The notes beneath the pieces were generated by a model, which was not told where the DNA came from, did no database searches, and was given only the letters and a program-made list of their open reading frames with translations. A DNA stretch of 64,000 nucleotides from Chryseobacterium cucumeris. GTDB taxonomy: Bacteria; Bacteroidota; Bacteroidia; Flavobacteriales; Weeksellaceae. This document shows positions 24,730 through 33,851 of the stretch, piece by piece. Position numbers and translations under genes: made by a program. How positions within the stretch are numbered: the first letter of the stretch is position 1; the number at the start of each line of letters is the position of its first letter. The stretch covers positions 124,001 to 188,000 of the forward strand of contig NZ_LUVZ01000047.1 of the NCBI RefSeq assembly GCF_001593385.1, read 5' to 3'.

Positions 24730-26430
24730 TTAGTTTGCTACTTCAGCTCTCATATCTTTTCCTTTGAACTTCATCGATTGAATATTGCTCAATACATTGT
24801 CTTTGAACGATTTTTCAACTTCGAAGAAAGAGAATTTCTCTAAGATTTCAATATCACCGATTTCAGCTCTTTTTTTGGTTTTTCCGCCAGCAGTAGCTTT
24901 GTTGATAATATCTAAAACATCAAGTTTCTTCAAATGGTCTTTTTTACCAAGGTTGAAGAAAAATCTTACCATGTTTTCATCTCTTCTTCTTGGCTTTCCA
25001 CCACGATCTCTGTCTCTTCCACGGTCTCCACGATCTCTGTCGCGACCTCTATCTCTGTCTCTGTCACGTCCGCGATCTCTTCTAGAATAGTCATCGTCTC
25101 TGCTGCTTAATTTCTGCTCAACAAGGTCATGCTTGTCTTTGTAGTATAAAGCAAGATCTTTCAACTGAAACTGTAGAAGCTGGTGTACCAGTTCTTCTTT
25201 TGTAAAGTTGCTCAGATCCGGGATTAAGCTATCATCAAATTCAAAAAGATCTTCGTGTTCCGTTAATAATTTCTCGAATACACCACCTACCTGAGCTTTG
25301 ATAATATCTTCACCTGTAGGAATGAATTTTTCGTTAATTTCAATTTTCGTTGCAGATTTGATCTGTTTCAGTTTTCTGCTTTCTTCAGGCTTTATTAAAG
25401 CCATAGAAATACCATCTTTTCCAGCTCTACCTGTTCTACCGCTTCTGTGAACGAATACTTCAGGATCATCTGGTAAAGAGAAGTGAATAACGTGAGTTAA
25501 AGAGTTTACATCCAATCCTCTTGCTGCAACGTCTGTCGCTACAAGAATATCAATATTTTTCAATCTGAATTTCTTCATTACCGTATCTCTCTGTGCCTGA
25601 GAAAGATCACCATGAAGAGCATCAGCTGCATATCCGTTCTGCATTAAGAAATCAGCAACCTCCTGAGTTTCCATTCTCGTTCTACAGAAGATAATGGAGT
25701 ACTGGTTAGGGTTAGCATCAATTAATCTTTTTAATGCTTCTTTTTTCTGACGGTATCCTACAACATAGTATTCGTGAGTAATGTTCTTCTTCACTTCGTT
25801 GATAGAACCTACTGAAATACGATGCGGCTTTGTAAGATAATTTTTGGAAATTCTTTCCACCTCTTTATTCATCGTTGCAGAGAATAAGAAAGTTTGTTTA
25901 GTTTCCGGAGTTTCGCTTAGAATGGTTTCCAATTCGTCTTTGAAGCCCATAGAAAGCATTTCATCAGCTTCGTCTAATACTAACCAATGAATCGCAGAAA
26001 AGTCTAATGCTTTTCTGTTGATAAGATCAATTACTCTTCCCGGAGTTCCCACAATAATCTGTGGTTTGTCCTTCAAAGATCTCATCTGCTCTACAATACT
26101 ACTTCCACCATAAACCGCAGTTGTCTTGATGTCTTTCATATACTTAGAGTAATTCTTTATGTCCTTCGAAATCTGAAGACATAATTCCCGTGTCGGACAA
26201 AGCACCAATAATTGGATTTTGCGACTCGTATCGTCAATCATATCCAAAATCGGAAGCGAAAACGCTGCTGTTTTGCCTGTCCCTGTCTGCGCAAGTGCGA
26301 TCAAGTCGCGAATATCTGAAAGAATAAAAGGGATAGTCTGTTTTTGGATTTCTGTTGGGCTTTCGTAACCCAGTTCGCCAATTGCCTTAAGGATATCAGG
26401 ACTTAAATTGGTTTCCGTAAATAAATTCAT
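24730..26430 (-). CDS. DEAD-box RNA helicase with DbpA-type RNA-binding domain
   Basis: The 566-residue protein has a full helicase core: Q motif (SPTEIQKQTIP), AQTGTGKT (47-54), PTRELC, DEAD (about 154-157), SAT and [11 protein letters not shown] tract of Arg-Asp-Gly dipeptide repeats (about 437-475) links to a C-terminal domain (about 480-566, FFFNLGKKDHLKK through RAEVAN) that matches the DbpA/CsdA RNA-binding fold. This is the DeaD/CsdA architecture used in ribosome assembly and cold adaptation. The gene is monocistronic, with a -7 element close upstream and a strong terminator. At DNA level the Arg-Asp-Gly tract is a degenerate short tandem repeat. Confidence 0.92.
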   Translation of the reverse strand: MNLFTETNLSPDILKAIGELGYESPTEIQKQTIPFILSDIRDLIALAQTGTGKTAAFSLPILDMIDDTSRKIQLLVLCPTRELCLQISKDIKNYSKYMKDIKTTAVYGGSSIVEQMRSLKDKPQIIVGTPGRVIDLINRKALDFSAIHWLVLDEADEMLSMGFKDELETILSETPETKQTFLFSATMNKEVERISKNYLTKPHRISVGSINEVKKNITHEYYVVGYRQKKEALKRLIDANPNQYSIIFCRTRMETQEVADFLMQNGYAADALHGDLSQAQRDTVMKKFRLKNIDILVATDVAARGLDVNSLTHVIHFSLPDDPEVFVHRSGRTGRAGKDGISMALIKPEESRKLKQIKSATKIEINEKFIPTGEDIIKAQVGGVFEKLLTEHEDLFEFDDSLIPDLSNFTKEELVHQLLQFQLKDLALYYKDKHDLVEQKLSSRDDDYSRRDRGRDRDRDRGRDRDRGDRGRDRDRGGKPRRRDENMVRFFFNLGKKDHLKKLDVLDIINKATAGGKTKKRAEIGDIEILEKFSFFEVEKSFKDNVLSNIQSMKFKGKDMRAEVAN

Positions 26431-26997
26431 TAACTATTTTAAAATTTTTGCAAAGATACAATAAATATTTGATTTGTTTTTGAATAAAGTTTTAAATATA
26501 CAATCTTAAATTCAGAATCTTTTAATATTTCTTTGATTTTTTGAAAATTAAATGTAAAAAAAACAGCCTTAAACTAAGGACTTGTTAAACATTATTTTTT
26601 TTTATTAAATTGGATTGATTTTTTCTGTGATATTAATGAATTTTCAAAAATAAAACCATAGAACATATATTTTTCTCTTTTTATATTATTATGCAAAACA
26701 TTAAATCTATCACAAAAGACCACTTAAAATAACATAAAAATTTCTTCAAAAGAATAATGAGAGCTTCAGGCATCCGGTACCTGGCAGCACCTTACTTATC
26801 AACCTGTTTTGATTCCCAATCTGCCACTGCAAATTCCTTTATCATCTAATATCCGTCTATTATCCCTACTGAAAGTTTAAAACCTAAATAGATTTTGTAC
26901 ATTTGAATTGTGGTATGAATTTCCAATTCTAAATTTCGGGATTGAATAGCCTACCCAAATCTGACTTAGCAACAACACTAAAAATACCTCACATAAT
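26431..26997. other. Long AT-rich intergenic region between divergent genes
   Basis: The 567-bp gap holds the helicase -7 element (26451-26458), a possible -7 for the DUF2461 gene (TACATTTG at 26898-26905), and near 26760-26830 a degenerate tract with words such as catccggtacctggcagcac. I see no RNA gene. A 72-codon frame on the minus strand at 26877-27095 overlaps the DUF2461 start and lacks features of a real gene. Confidence 0.5.
26451..26458 (-). promoter_or_regulatory. -7 promoter element for the DbpA-domain helicase
   Basis: The minus strand reads TATCTTTG, matching TAnnTTTG, about 20 bases upstream of the ATG, so the leader would be short. The long untranslated leader usual for some cold-shock genes is not indicated. 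Confidence 0.5.
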
Positions 26998-27663
26998 ATG
27001 TCTGCAAGCATTTCTTCTAAAACATTTGATTTTTTAAACAAATTAAATAAAAACAATAACCGCGAATGGTTTACTGAAAATAAAAACCTGTACACAGAAT
27101 CTCAGCAAAATGTTGTGTCATTTCTTGATGAACTGATTAAGGAGATGTCTGGTTTTGATGAAGAACTTGCTAAAATAGACAGTAAAAAGGCCTTATTCAG
27201 AATTTACAGAGATACCCGCTTTTCAAAGGACAAATCGCCTTATAAAACCAATTTCGGAGCTTCTCTGGGGATGGGAAAAGGAAATCAGAAAGGAGGTTAT
27301 TATCTTCACATGGAACCTGGAAAGTCCTTTTTAGCAGGAGGAATCTACATGCCGGAATCTTCTGTCCTGAAAGAAGTCCGCAAAGAGATTTCTTTGTATG
27401 GAGACGATTTTCTAAAAATTCTCAATAATAAAGATTTCAAAAAACATTTTCCGGAGCTTGACCAGGACGATAAACTAAAGAAAATACCTCAGGGTTTTGA
27501 AAAAGAAGATCCTATGGGAGAATATCTCAAACTTAAAAATTTTATTGTAGTATATTCTCTGAAAGATGAGGAAGTGCTGGACAAAAATGCTGTAAAAAAC
27601 ATGACCAAAGTTTTCAAACTGATGAAACCTTTCAATGATTTTCTAAATACACCTTTTCTCTAG
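26998..27663 (+). CDS. DUF2461 family protein
   Basis: The 221-residue protein matches DUF2461 (TIGR02453). The opening FDFLNKLNKNNNREWFTENK (about 10-29) is the family signature of an LxxNNxxxWF type. The conserved RIYRDTRFSKDKSPYKTNFG (about 67-86) and GGYYLHMEPGKSFLAGGIYMP (about 97-117) follow. Function is unknown; there is no signal peptide or membrane span. It is on its own, upstream of the glycan cluster, with no close partner. Confidence 0.88.
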   Translation: MSASISSKTFDFLNKLNKNNNREWFTENKNLYTESQQNVVSFLDELIKEMSGFDEELAKIDSKKALFRIYRDTRFSKDKSPYKTNFGASLGMGKGNQKGGYYLHMEPGKSFLAGGIYMPESSVLKEVRKEISLYGDDFLKILNNKDFKKHFPELDQDDKLKKIPQGFEKEDPMGEYLKLKNFIVVYSLKDEEVLDKNAVKNMTKVFKLMKPFNDFLNTPFL

Positions 27664-27902
27664 ATAGTTTTACTTTTTCAACTACCGATCACTCGTTTTT
27701 CACAGATCATTGGGTGCATTCTGGTTGAAGTTCTATTTCTACAGAATGTCATAATCAGATGTTCAGGGGGATACAGGTGTCTCTGTGACAAATCAAAATT
27801 ATAGTAAAACTCCCCAGGTTACAAAAACAAATTTCAGAAATCCATCCTGAAAATCAAGCCATTATAATTAACATTTTTTAAGAAAAGTTTTACATTTTTA
27901 CG

Positions 27903-27910
27903 TATCTTTG
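27903..27910 (+). promoter_or_regulatory. -7 promoter element for the glycan cluster
   Basis: TATCTTTG matches TAnnTTTG and lies 21 bp before the FkbM ATG at 27932. It overlaps the alternative TTG start at 27908, which is therefore rejected. Confidence 0.55.
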
Positions 27911-27931
27911 CTGTTCGCCAAAAAGCCAAAG

Positions 27932-28726
27932 ATGTCTTTATACCAAAAAATTGCAGAGAAACTACAATACATAAGCCCGAATTTCTACAAAAAAAGATAT
28001 TTTAAAGCTCTAAATAATCTTAATAAAAATAACTTTTCGGAACGTAATGTAGAACCGGAATTGGTATGGATCAAAGAATACCTTCCTAAAAATGCTGTGA
28101 TACTGGATATTGGTGCCAATGTGGGAACTTTCCTTTATCAGCTGGAAAATACATTGAAGCATGAGCATATTTATGGTTTTGAACCTAATAAAAAGCTTTA
28201 CAGAAGACTGAAAAGACTGTTTTCTGACATGCATATTCTCCCTCTTGCTCTTTCGGATGAAAACAGGATTGCAGAATTCAAAGTACCCATCATTAATGGT
28301 AAAACTATTGCTTCCCGTGGTACTTTAAACACTTCTTACAAAGAAAAAGGAGAAGAGAAAAGCTATACGGAACAAGTAAAAGTTATTAAACTTGACGAAT
28401 GGGCAGCACTGGAACATTTCAACAGACTTGATTTTATCAAAATAGATGTTGAAGGAAACGAAATAAAAACTCTTTCCGGAGCGAGAGAAACCATTAGACA
28501 ATTTAAGCCGACCTTAATGGTTGAAATGGAGCAAAGACACCATGAAACTCCTATATGGAATGAAATATCCGAAGTGATGAGCTGGGGATATGATGCCAGA
28601 TATCTAAACAGAAACAGCTTTACGCTGGAAAATCTTACAGAAGATATTATAACACAAAATACAAACGACGAAAAAAATAAAACTCAGTACATCAACAATA
28701 TTATTTTTATACCTAAAAACATTTAA
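27932..28726 (+). CDS. FkbM-family SAM-dependent methyltransferase
   Basis: The 264-residue cytosolic protein has the class I methyltransferase SAM motif VILDIGANVGTF (about 57-68), an acidic residue at the end of strand 2 (YGFEPNK, about 80-86), and the FkbM-type FIKIDVEGNEIKTLSGA (about 166-182). FkbM enzymes O-methylate sugars or secondary metabolites. It lies 8 bp before the flippase gene, so methylation of a surface glycan sugar is the likely role; the acceptor is not known. Confidence 0.85.
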   Translation: MSLYQKIAEKLQYISPNFYKKRYFKALNNLNKNNFSERNVEPELVWIKEYLPKNAVILDIGANVGTFLYQLENTLKHEHIYGFEPNKKLYRRLKRLFSDMHILPLALSDENRIAEFKVPIINGKTIASRGTLNTSYKEKGEEKSYTEQVKVIKLDEWAALEHFNRLDFIKIDVEGNEIKTLSGARETIRQFKPTLMVEMEQRHHETPIWNEISEVMSWGYDARYLNRNSFTLENLTEDIITQNTNDEKNKTQYINNIIFIPKNI

Positions 28727-28734
28727 AACAACTT

Positions 28735-30234
28735 ATGAGTGTAGTAGCGAGACAAGGCTTCAAATATTCCATTATCGGTTATATTGGTTTTTTGCTGGGC
28801 ACCGTTTCCGCAATATTTATATTTCCGAATGATTTTGAATTTTACGGAAAGCTACGCTACATTCTTCCCACAGCTGAAATGCTGGTTCCTTTTGTTGTTT
28901 TGGGTATTTCTTATTCGAATGTGAAATTTTTTCACAAAGTAGAAAAAGATGGTAAAAAACAGAATATGCTGTCACTGTCACTACTGACGGTTTTTATCAA
29001 CTTTATTATTTTCACGGCTGTATTTTTTATACTTCCCTATTTTTATCCGAAATTCAGACATTCAGAAGCATGGAAGATCAAGGAAATGATTCTGCCATTG
29101 ATTTTAATCCTTTCATTCTGTGCTATTTTCAATAAATACACATCCAATTACAAAAGAATTGTAGTTTCCAATATCTTCGACAATCTGTTTCCGAAAATAG
29201 CGAACCTGGGAGCATTCTGTCTTTTTTTCTTTGCTTTATCACAGAATGTTACAGCTTCTACGTCACAGATCATTGCATATGCTTTCTTTTTTGGAATTTT
29301 CTTTTTAATGCTTTTGGGATATATTTATTACACCAACAAACTGGAAAAAATTCAGCTGGATTTTAATACCGATTATTTCAAAAAGAATAATTTCTGGAAA
29401 GAGTTTTTCAATTACAGTTTCTTTGGATTCCTGGGAACTTTTGGAAATTATCTGGCGATCAACAGCTTTATGATCGGAGAATTTATGGGAATGGAAGAGG
29501 TTGGAATTTATTCTGTTCTGTATGCTCTGATCTCGTTAATTTCTATTCCCCAGCTTGGATTATTTAATATTTCAGCACCTATCATCAACAAAACTCTGGC
29601 AGACGGAGATATGGTGGAACTGGACAGGTTCCATAAGAAGACATCCTTAACCTTATATTTCCTTGGAGCCGTTTTATTCTCCTGTATTATGGTAGGATTT
29701 CCTTATCTGACGCAATTTATGCCAAAAAACGGAACCATGCTCAGAGAATATGAACCCGTAGTCTGGATCTGGGGTTCTGCAGTATTAATAGATCTTGCTA
29801 CCGGATTCAACGGGAATATTATTTCACTCTCAAAATATTACAGATTCAATATTCTGGTGATGCTTTTGCTGGCCGGACTGACTATCGGACTGAATTATTA
29901 TTTCATTAAAAACACGGATCTGAAGCTGATCGGAATTGCTTTATCTACGGCTATTTCACTTACTATTTACAATGTTGTGAAAATTGTTTTCAATTATATT
30001 GTATTTAAGGTTTCGCCGTTGAGTATTGAAATGATTTTCGTCTCTATTATCTGTACTTTAGCCATTACAGTAGCCATTGTTCTTCCCAACTTCAACAGCA
30101 ATCTGCTCAATCTGATATACAAACCTGCAGTGGTCTTAATACTGATCTATGTCGGAAATTACTTCACCAGGATTTTCCCTGTTGAGGATTACCTGAATAT
30201 GAGATTTATTAAGAGTGTATTTAAGATAAAATAA
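28735..30234 (+). CDS. Polysaccharide flippase (Wzx/MATE-like)
   Basis: The 499-residue protein has 12-14 predicted hydrophobic helices spread evenly, without large loops, starting with the typical amphipathic N-terminus SVVARQGFKYSIIGYIGFLLG (written from residue 2). This is the oligosaccharide flippase/MVF-like plan of Wzx proteins that move undecaprenyl-linked repeat units across the inner membrane. The C-terminal half (about 350-490) resembles the polysaccharide biosynthesis C-terminal domain. It is co-transcribed with the FkbM gene. No Wzy polymerase is in the window. Confidence 0.8.
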   Translation: MSVVARQGFKYSIIGYIGFLLGTVSAIFIFPNDFEFYGKLRYILPTAEMLVPFVVLGISYSNVKFFHKVEKDGKKQNMLSLSLLTVFINFIIFTAVFFILPYFYPKFRHSEAWKIKEMILPLILILSFCAIFNKYTSNYKRIVVSNIFDNLFPKIANLGAFCLFFFALSQNVTASTSQIIAYAFFFGIFFLMLLGYIYYTNKLEKIQLDFNTDYFKKNNFWKEFFNYSFFGFLGTFGNYLAINSFMIGEFMGMEEVGIYSVLYALISLISIPQLGLFNISAPIINKTLADGDMVELDRFHKKTSLTLYFLGAVLFSCIMVGFPYLTQFMPKNGTMLREYEPVVWIWGSAVLIDLATGFNGNIISLSKYYRFNILVMLLLAGLTIGLNYYFIKNTDLKLIGIALSTAISLTIYNVVKIVFNYIVFKVSPLSIEMIFVSIICTLAITVAIVLPNFNSNLLNLIYKPAVVLILIYVGNYFTRIFPVEDYLNMRFIKSVFKIK

Positions 30235-30272
30235 TTGCTTTTAAGACAGAAAATAGAATAATCTAAAGCTTT

Positions 30273-31313
30273 TTATAGCAAGCCTTTGAGAAATTGCTCC
30301 AGTTTTTTCTGAACTTTTTTCCTGCTGTATGTTGTATAAAAATCAAATGGATTTTCAGAAACGGTTTTTAACTGTTCGAGAATATTTTCTTTTTCAGGAA
30401 TAATAAAATTCAGTTTTGAAGGATACTTTCCCGGAAAAACAGCCAGTTTTCCATAAGCTATGGCATCGCCAATGTTTCCTGTCATTTTAGTAAGTCCATA
30501 CGTTTCTTTCATACCAAAAAATTCTGTATCCTGTTGAATCGGACACCATAGAACATCTGCTTTTTGCATCCATTGTTCAAATTCTTCTGAAGAAACTCTT
30601 TCAGAAAAATAGGTGATTTTAATATTTTCAGGTAATTTTCCAGACAGATTTTCAAGTTGTTTTAACTCGTGTCCGGTTGCTTTTCCAAGGAAAACAAATT
30701 GGCAAGATTTATCCGGATTAAGTTTCCGAATGGTTTCGAAAATAGAATGATAATCTCTTCTTTTCTGTGAAACACCACCGGGAATCACCACCATAAGCTC
30801 TTCATTTTTTACTTTATCAAAATCTCTTGTGTAAAATAGTGGCAAATAATGATATCTCCCTGATATCAGAGCTTCATCCAGCACGAAAAGAGTTCTTGAA
30901 GTATTATACACTTTGGTTTTGTAGAACAAACCTTCTTTCAACCACAATTTTAGTCTGAAGATAACGTCTCCCTTGAAAACACTTTTCATCAGATCCAACT
31001 TGGATGCTTTTATGAAATTAAGATTATGGGAAATAACTGCCGTATTGTACCTTTTTGTGACTGCTAAAAATGTATTAAAATAACGGTGTACAGTACCTAT
31101 GATCACAAGATCATATCCTTTTCCCTTTAACTGATCCAGAATCATAGAACTATCTGATAAAAACACAGCTTCATGGCGGTGGCTTACCTGATCTTTGATT
31201 CTTTTTGAAAAATAATAGTCTACCGTAAAATCCTGAGAACCTTCCATAATATCCATGAAAGCCTGGGCGATTTCTGCGTGGGTATCTATTTCTATGTAAG
31301 CTATTTTTTTCAC
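30273..31313 (-). CDS. Glycosyltransferase, GT-B fold (GT4-like)
   Basis: The 346-residue cytosolic protein has a two-domain GT-B look. The N-terminal half contains Rossmann-like strands (KKIAYIEIDTHAEIAQAFMD; YDLVIIGTVHRYFN). The C-terminal half begins near VVIPGGVSQKRRDY and contains CQFVFLGKATG and ADVLWCPIQQDTEFFGMKETYG (about 255-276), where the late glutamates may be the E-x7-E-like donor site. GDAIAYGKLAVFPGKYPS is also typical. It is convergent with the flippase gene and belongs to the same glycan cluster. Donor and acceptor are unknown. Confidence 0.65.
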   Translation of the reverse strand: MKKIAYIEIDTHAEIAQAFMDIMEGSQDFTVDYYFSKRIKDQVSHRHEAVFLSDSSMILDQLKGKGYDLVIIGTVHRYFNTFLAVTKRYNTAVISHNLNFIKASKLDLMKSVFKGDVIFRLKLWLKEGLFYKTKVYNTSRTLFVLDEALISGRYHYLPLFYTRDFDKVKNEELMVVIPGGVSQKRRDYHSIFETIRKLNPDKSCQFVFLGKATGHELKQLENLSGKLPENIKITYFSERVSSEEFEQWMQKADVLWCPIQQDTEFFGMKETYGLTKMTGNIGDAIAYGKLAVFPGKYPSKLNFIIPEKENILEQLKTVSENPFDFYTTYSRKKVQKKLEQFLKGLL

Positions 31314-31340
31314 AGGTTAACGGGAGTTATATCTTAAATT

Positions 31341-31405
31341 TTGGCTAAAGCCAATGGAATCTTTACTTTTTTGATTAAACGGTTAAAACCCATTTCTATT
31401 GATGG
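31341..31405 (+). repeat. Dispersed palindromic repeat, copy B (degenerate right half)
   Basis: TTGGCTAAAGCCAA (31341-31354) followed by ATGGA is the left palindrome. The right half is decayed (cggttaaaacccatttctattgatgg), but keeps the CTATTGA tail. It lies between the two glycosyltransferase genes. Confidence 0.65.
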
Positions 31406-31432
31406 ACATTTACAACGTATAAAAATCACCTT

Positions 31433-32287
31433 CTACATTTTCAGCCATTTCTTTTTCAACATTCTCCAACGTTGATCATTAACGGCCTTCTGTTCTTCTT
31501 TGGTAATTTTCAGTTCTAATTTATTTGATCTGCAGTTTTCATAAGATGTAATAATATCAAAGAAAAATGAAACAGATTTACTTTTCATAGCTTCTTTTGA
31601 AGAGGCAATATAAGCCAGAAACCTGTTCAGTCCCAAGAAATAAAAATATCTTCCGTAATAATCAGCAGGGCGTATCGTGTAATCGGCTCCTTTTACTTTA
31701 ATCAGCTTTACATGGAGCTCCGGAAGTACAACTTCTTTCCATCCATGATTTTCCAACAGTATGGAATCAATATTATCCCAGCCCAATGTTTCCCTTAAAC
31801 CACCAATCTCTACAAAGCATTCTTTACGATAAGCCTTCATAGGCCCCCTCACGTGATGTTTATTGGAATTTCCTTCATACACCCAGTTCCCATCCTTTTC
31901 GATATACAAAAGTCCTCCCACAAGCCCATATTCAGGATGATTGATAAAAGCTGTTGCTACTTCCGCCAGATAATTTTCCGGAAGAATAATATCGGCATCA
32001 AATTTACAGATGATATCAAATTCATCCATAGCTTGAGTCTGAAGTCCGTTTTTAAAAGCGTGAACGACTTTAGATCCTGGCTGATGTTCAGATTTCTGTA
32101 GGTTGGTTGTTTCAAAACGGAAATCAGTTTCTGTATAGTTTCTGATGACCTCAGCTGTGCTGTCTGTAGAACCGTCATTCACTACCACTACTTTAAAATC
32201 TTTGCTGCTTTGCTGTTGCAGAGAGTTAAGAGTAAATGGGAGGTTGTCTTCTTCGTTATGGGCAGGAATTATGATTAAAAACCTCAC
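31433..32287 (-). CDS. Family 2 glycosyltransferase
   Basis: The 284-residue protein has a GT-A fold of family GT2. IIIPAHNEEDNLPFTL (4-19) and VVVNDGSTDST (about 34-44) are the nucleotide-sugar site; CKFDADIILPENYLAEV (about 92-108) holds the metal-binding DxD. RGPMKAYRKECFVEIGGL and the following GWDNIDSILLENHGWK contain the catalytic acidic region. There is no membrane helix, so it acts in the cytoplasm. It probably belongs with the neighbouring GT4-like enzyme, the flippase and the FkbM methyltransferase. Confidence 0.85.
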   Translation of the reverse strand: MRFLIIIPAHNEEDNLPFTLNSLQQQSSKDFKVVVVNDGSTDSTAEVIRNYTETDFRFETTNLQKSEHQPGSKVVHAFKNGLQTQAMDEFDIICKFDADIILPENYLAEVATAFINHPEYGLVGGLLYIEKDGNWVYEGNSNKHHVRGPMKAYRKECFVEIGGLRETLGWDNIDSILLENHGWKEVVLPELHVKLIKVKGADYTIRPADYYGRYFYFLGLNRFLAYIASSKEAMKSKSVSFFFDIITSYENCRSNKLELKITKEEQKAVNDQRWRMLKKKWLKM

Positions 32288-32289
32288 AA

Positions 32290-32378
32290 ATTATAGTATA
32301 AATGATGATGAATAAATGATCAATGATGAGAAGCTTTTGAGGGCATCAATTATCATTGATCATTTATCGTTGATAATT
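32290..32378. repeat. Degenerate ATGAT-type tract with hairpin potential downstream of aspA
   Basis: The spacer contains imperfect ATGATGAATAAATGATCA words and an AATTATCA...TGATAATT inverted repeat (within about 32348-32378). It may act as a weak terminator for aspA on the minus strand. It is the same kind of filler as at 1801-1870. Confidence 0.35.
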
Positions 32379-33779
32379 TTATTTGTTATGCGGTTTCAGC
32401 ATGTTTTTCGGATCAAGAATTTCATCCAGTTTTTCCTGAGAAAGAATTCCCTTCTCCAAAACAAGGTTGTATACGCTCTTTCCTGTTTCCAATGCTTCTT
32501 TTGCAATCTGTGTTGATTGTTTGTATCCGATGTAAGGGTTCAATGCTGTAACAATACCGATGCTGTGTTTCACCATATTCAGACAAACTTCTTTATTGGC
32601 AGTAATTCCAACCACACATTTGTCACGAAGCGTATCCAAAGCATTGCAAAGGAAGTTGATGTTTTCCATGATGGCATGTGAAAGTACCGGTTCCATTACA
32701 TTCAGCTGTAATTGTCCTGCTTCTGCGGCAAAAGTTACGGTAAGATCATTTCCAAATACTTTGAAACAAACCTGGTTGACTACTTCCGGAATTACAGGAT
32801 TTACTTTCCCTGGCATTATAGAAGATCCTGGCTGCATTGGCGGAAGATTGATTTCAAAAAGACCAGCTCTTGGACCTGATGAAAGTAATCTTAAGTCGTT
32901 ACAGATTTTGGATAACTTCACCGCAAGACGCTTTGTAGCTGAAGAATAAATTACATACGATCCCGTGTCAGGAGTAGCTTCTACTAAATCCGGTGCTGAA
33001 ACAATAGGGAATCCTGTAATCTGAGCTAAGTTTTTAGCACAAAGCGTGGCATATCCTACCGGAGCATTCAAGCCTGTTCCGATAGCTGTAGCTCCCATAT
33101 TTACTTCTACAAATAGGTTGGCGTTGTTATTCAGTTTGGAAATATCCTCTTCTAAAGTGGCAGCATATGCTTCAAATTCCTGTCCCAAAGTCATTGGAAC
33201 AGCATCCTGAAGTTGTGTACGTCCCATTTTAATAACATCATGGAACTCCTGTCCTTTTGCACGGAAAGCCGTGATAATTCTTTCCAGTTTTTCTACCAGC
33301 CCAATGTTCATCTGAAGCAATCCCATTTTGATTGCTGTAGGATAAGCATCGTTAGTAGACTGAGAAAGGTTGATATGGTCATTGGGTGAACAGAATTCGT
33401 ATTCTCCTTTATTTTTTCCTAATTTTTCCAACACGATATTGGCGATCACCTCATTCGCATTCATGTTGATGGAAGTTCCTGCACCTCCCTGAATCATATC
33501 TACCGGAAACTGCTCATGATATTTCCCTTCTACAATTTCATCACATGCTTCTGCTATTTTAAAATACAGGTTTTCGTCTAGAAGTCCAAGTTCATAATTG
33601 GTTTTAGCTGCTGCTTTTTTTACAAAAGCCAATCCTTTTATGAAGTCCGGATATGAAGACAAAAGCTGCCCTGAAATTTTGAAATTGTTAATAGCTCTTT
33701 GTGTCTGAACCCCATAATAAGCATCTAAAGGCACATTCAGTTCGCCTAATAAATCACTTTCTTTTCTGAAATTTTCCAT
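32379..33779 (-). CDS. aspA: Aspartate ammonia-lyase
   Basis: Aspartase interconverts aspartate and fumarate plus ammonia. The 466-residue protein has the fumarase/aspartase superfamily motifs: SQSTNDAYPTA (about 139-149), GRTQLQDAVPMTLGQEF (about 185-201), and the mobile catalytic loop GSSIMPGKVNPVIPE (about 317-331), whose Ser acts as the base. The start RKESDLLGELNVPLDAYYGVQTQRA-type region distinguishes the aspartase/class II fumarase group. Aspartase is preferred to fumarase because of the LLGELNVPxDAYYGVQT opening. Monocistronic. Confidence 0.92.
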   Translation of the reverse strand: MENFRKESDLLGELNVPLDAYYGVQTQRAINNFKISGQLLSSYPDFIKGLAFVKKAAAKTNYELGLLDENLYFKIAEACDEIVEGKYHEQFPVDMIQGGAGTSINMNANEVIANIVLEKLGKNKGEYEFCSPNDHINLSQSTNDAYPTAIKMGLLQMNIGLVEKLERIITAFRAKGQEFHDVIKMGRTQLQDAVPMTLGQEFEAYAATLEEDISKLNNNANLFVEVNMGATAIGTGLNAPVGYATLCAKNLAQITGFPIVSAPDLVEATPDTGSYVIYSSATKRLAVKLSKICNDLRLLSSGPRAGLFEINLPPMQPGSSIMPGKVNPVIPEVVNQVCFKVFGNDLTVTFAAEAGQLQLNVMEPVLSHAIMENINFLCNALDTLRDKCVVGITANKEVCLNMVKHSIGIVTALNPYIGYKQSTQIAKEALETGKSVYNLVLEKGILSQEKLDEILDPKNMLKPHNK

Positions 33780-33817
33780 TACAGATATTTTACTGTTTTT
33801 GATCGTTTAAAGATAGC

Positions 33818-33843
33818 AAAAACGCATCTAACCGATGCGTTTT
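33818..33843 (-). terminator. Terminator of the amidase gene
   Basis: AAAACGCATC (33819-33828), loop TAACC and GATGCGTTTT (33834-33843) form a 10-bp perfect stem just downstream of the amidase stop, between it and the aspA start. Confidence 0.75.
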
Positions 33844-33851
33844 AATTTGAA

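Noticed and set aside
24730-26430. CRISPR-like pattern in the helicase linker region
   Set aside because: The short repeats encode Arg-Asp/Gly codons in frame and have no spacers of constant length.
26877-27095. 72-codon minus-strand frame overlapping the DUF2461 start
   Set aside because: About half lies antisense to the conserved DUF2461 N-terminus, which explains the open frame.
31835-31850. CACGTG core in the GT2 gene as a second parS
   Set aside because: Only the central TCACGTGA matches; both outer arms are unrelated to the parS consensus.
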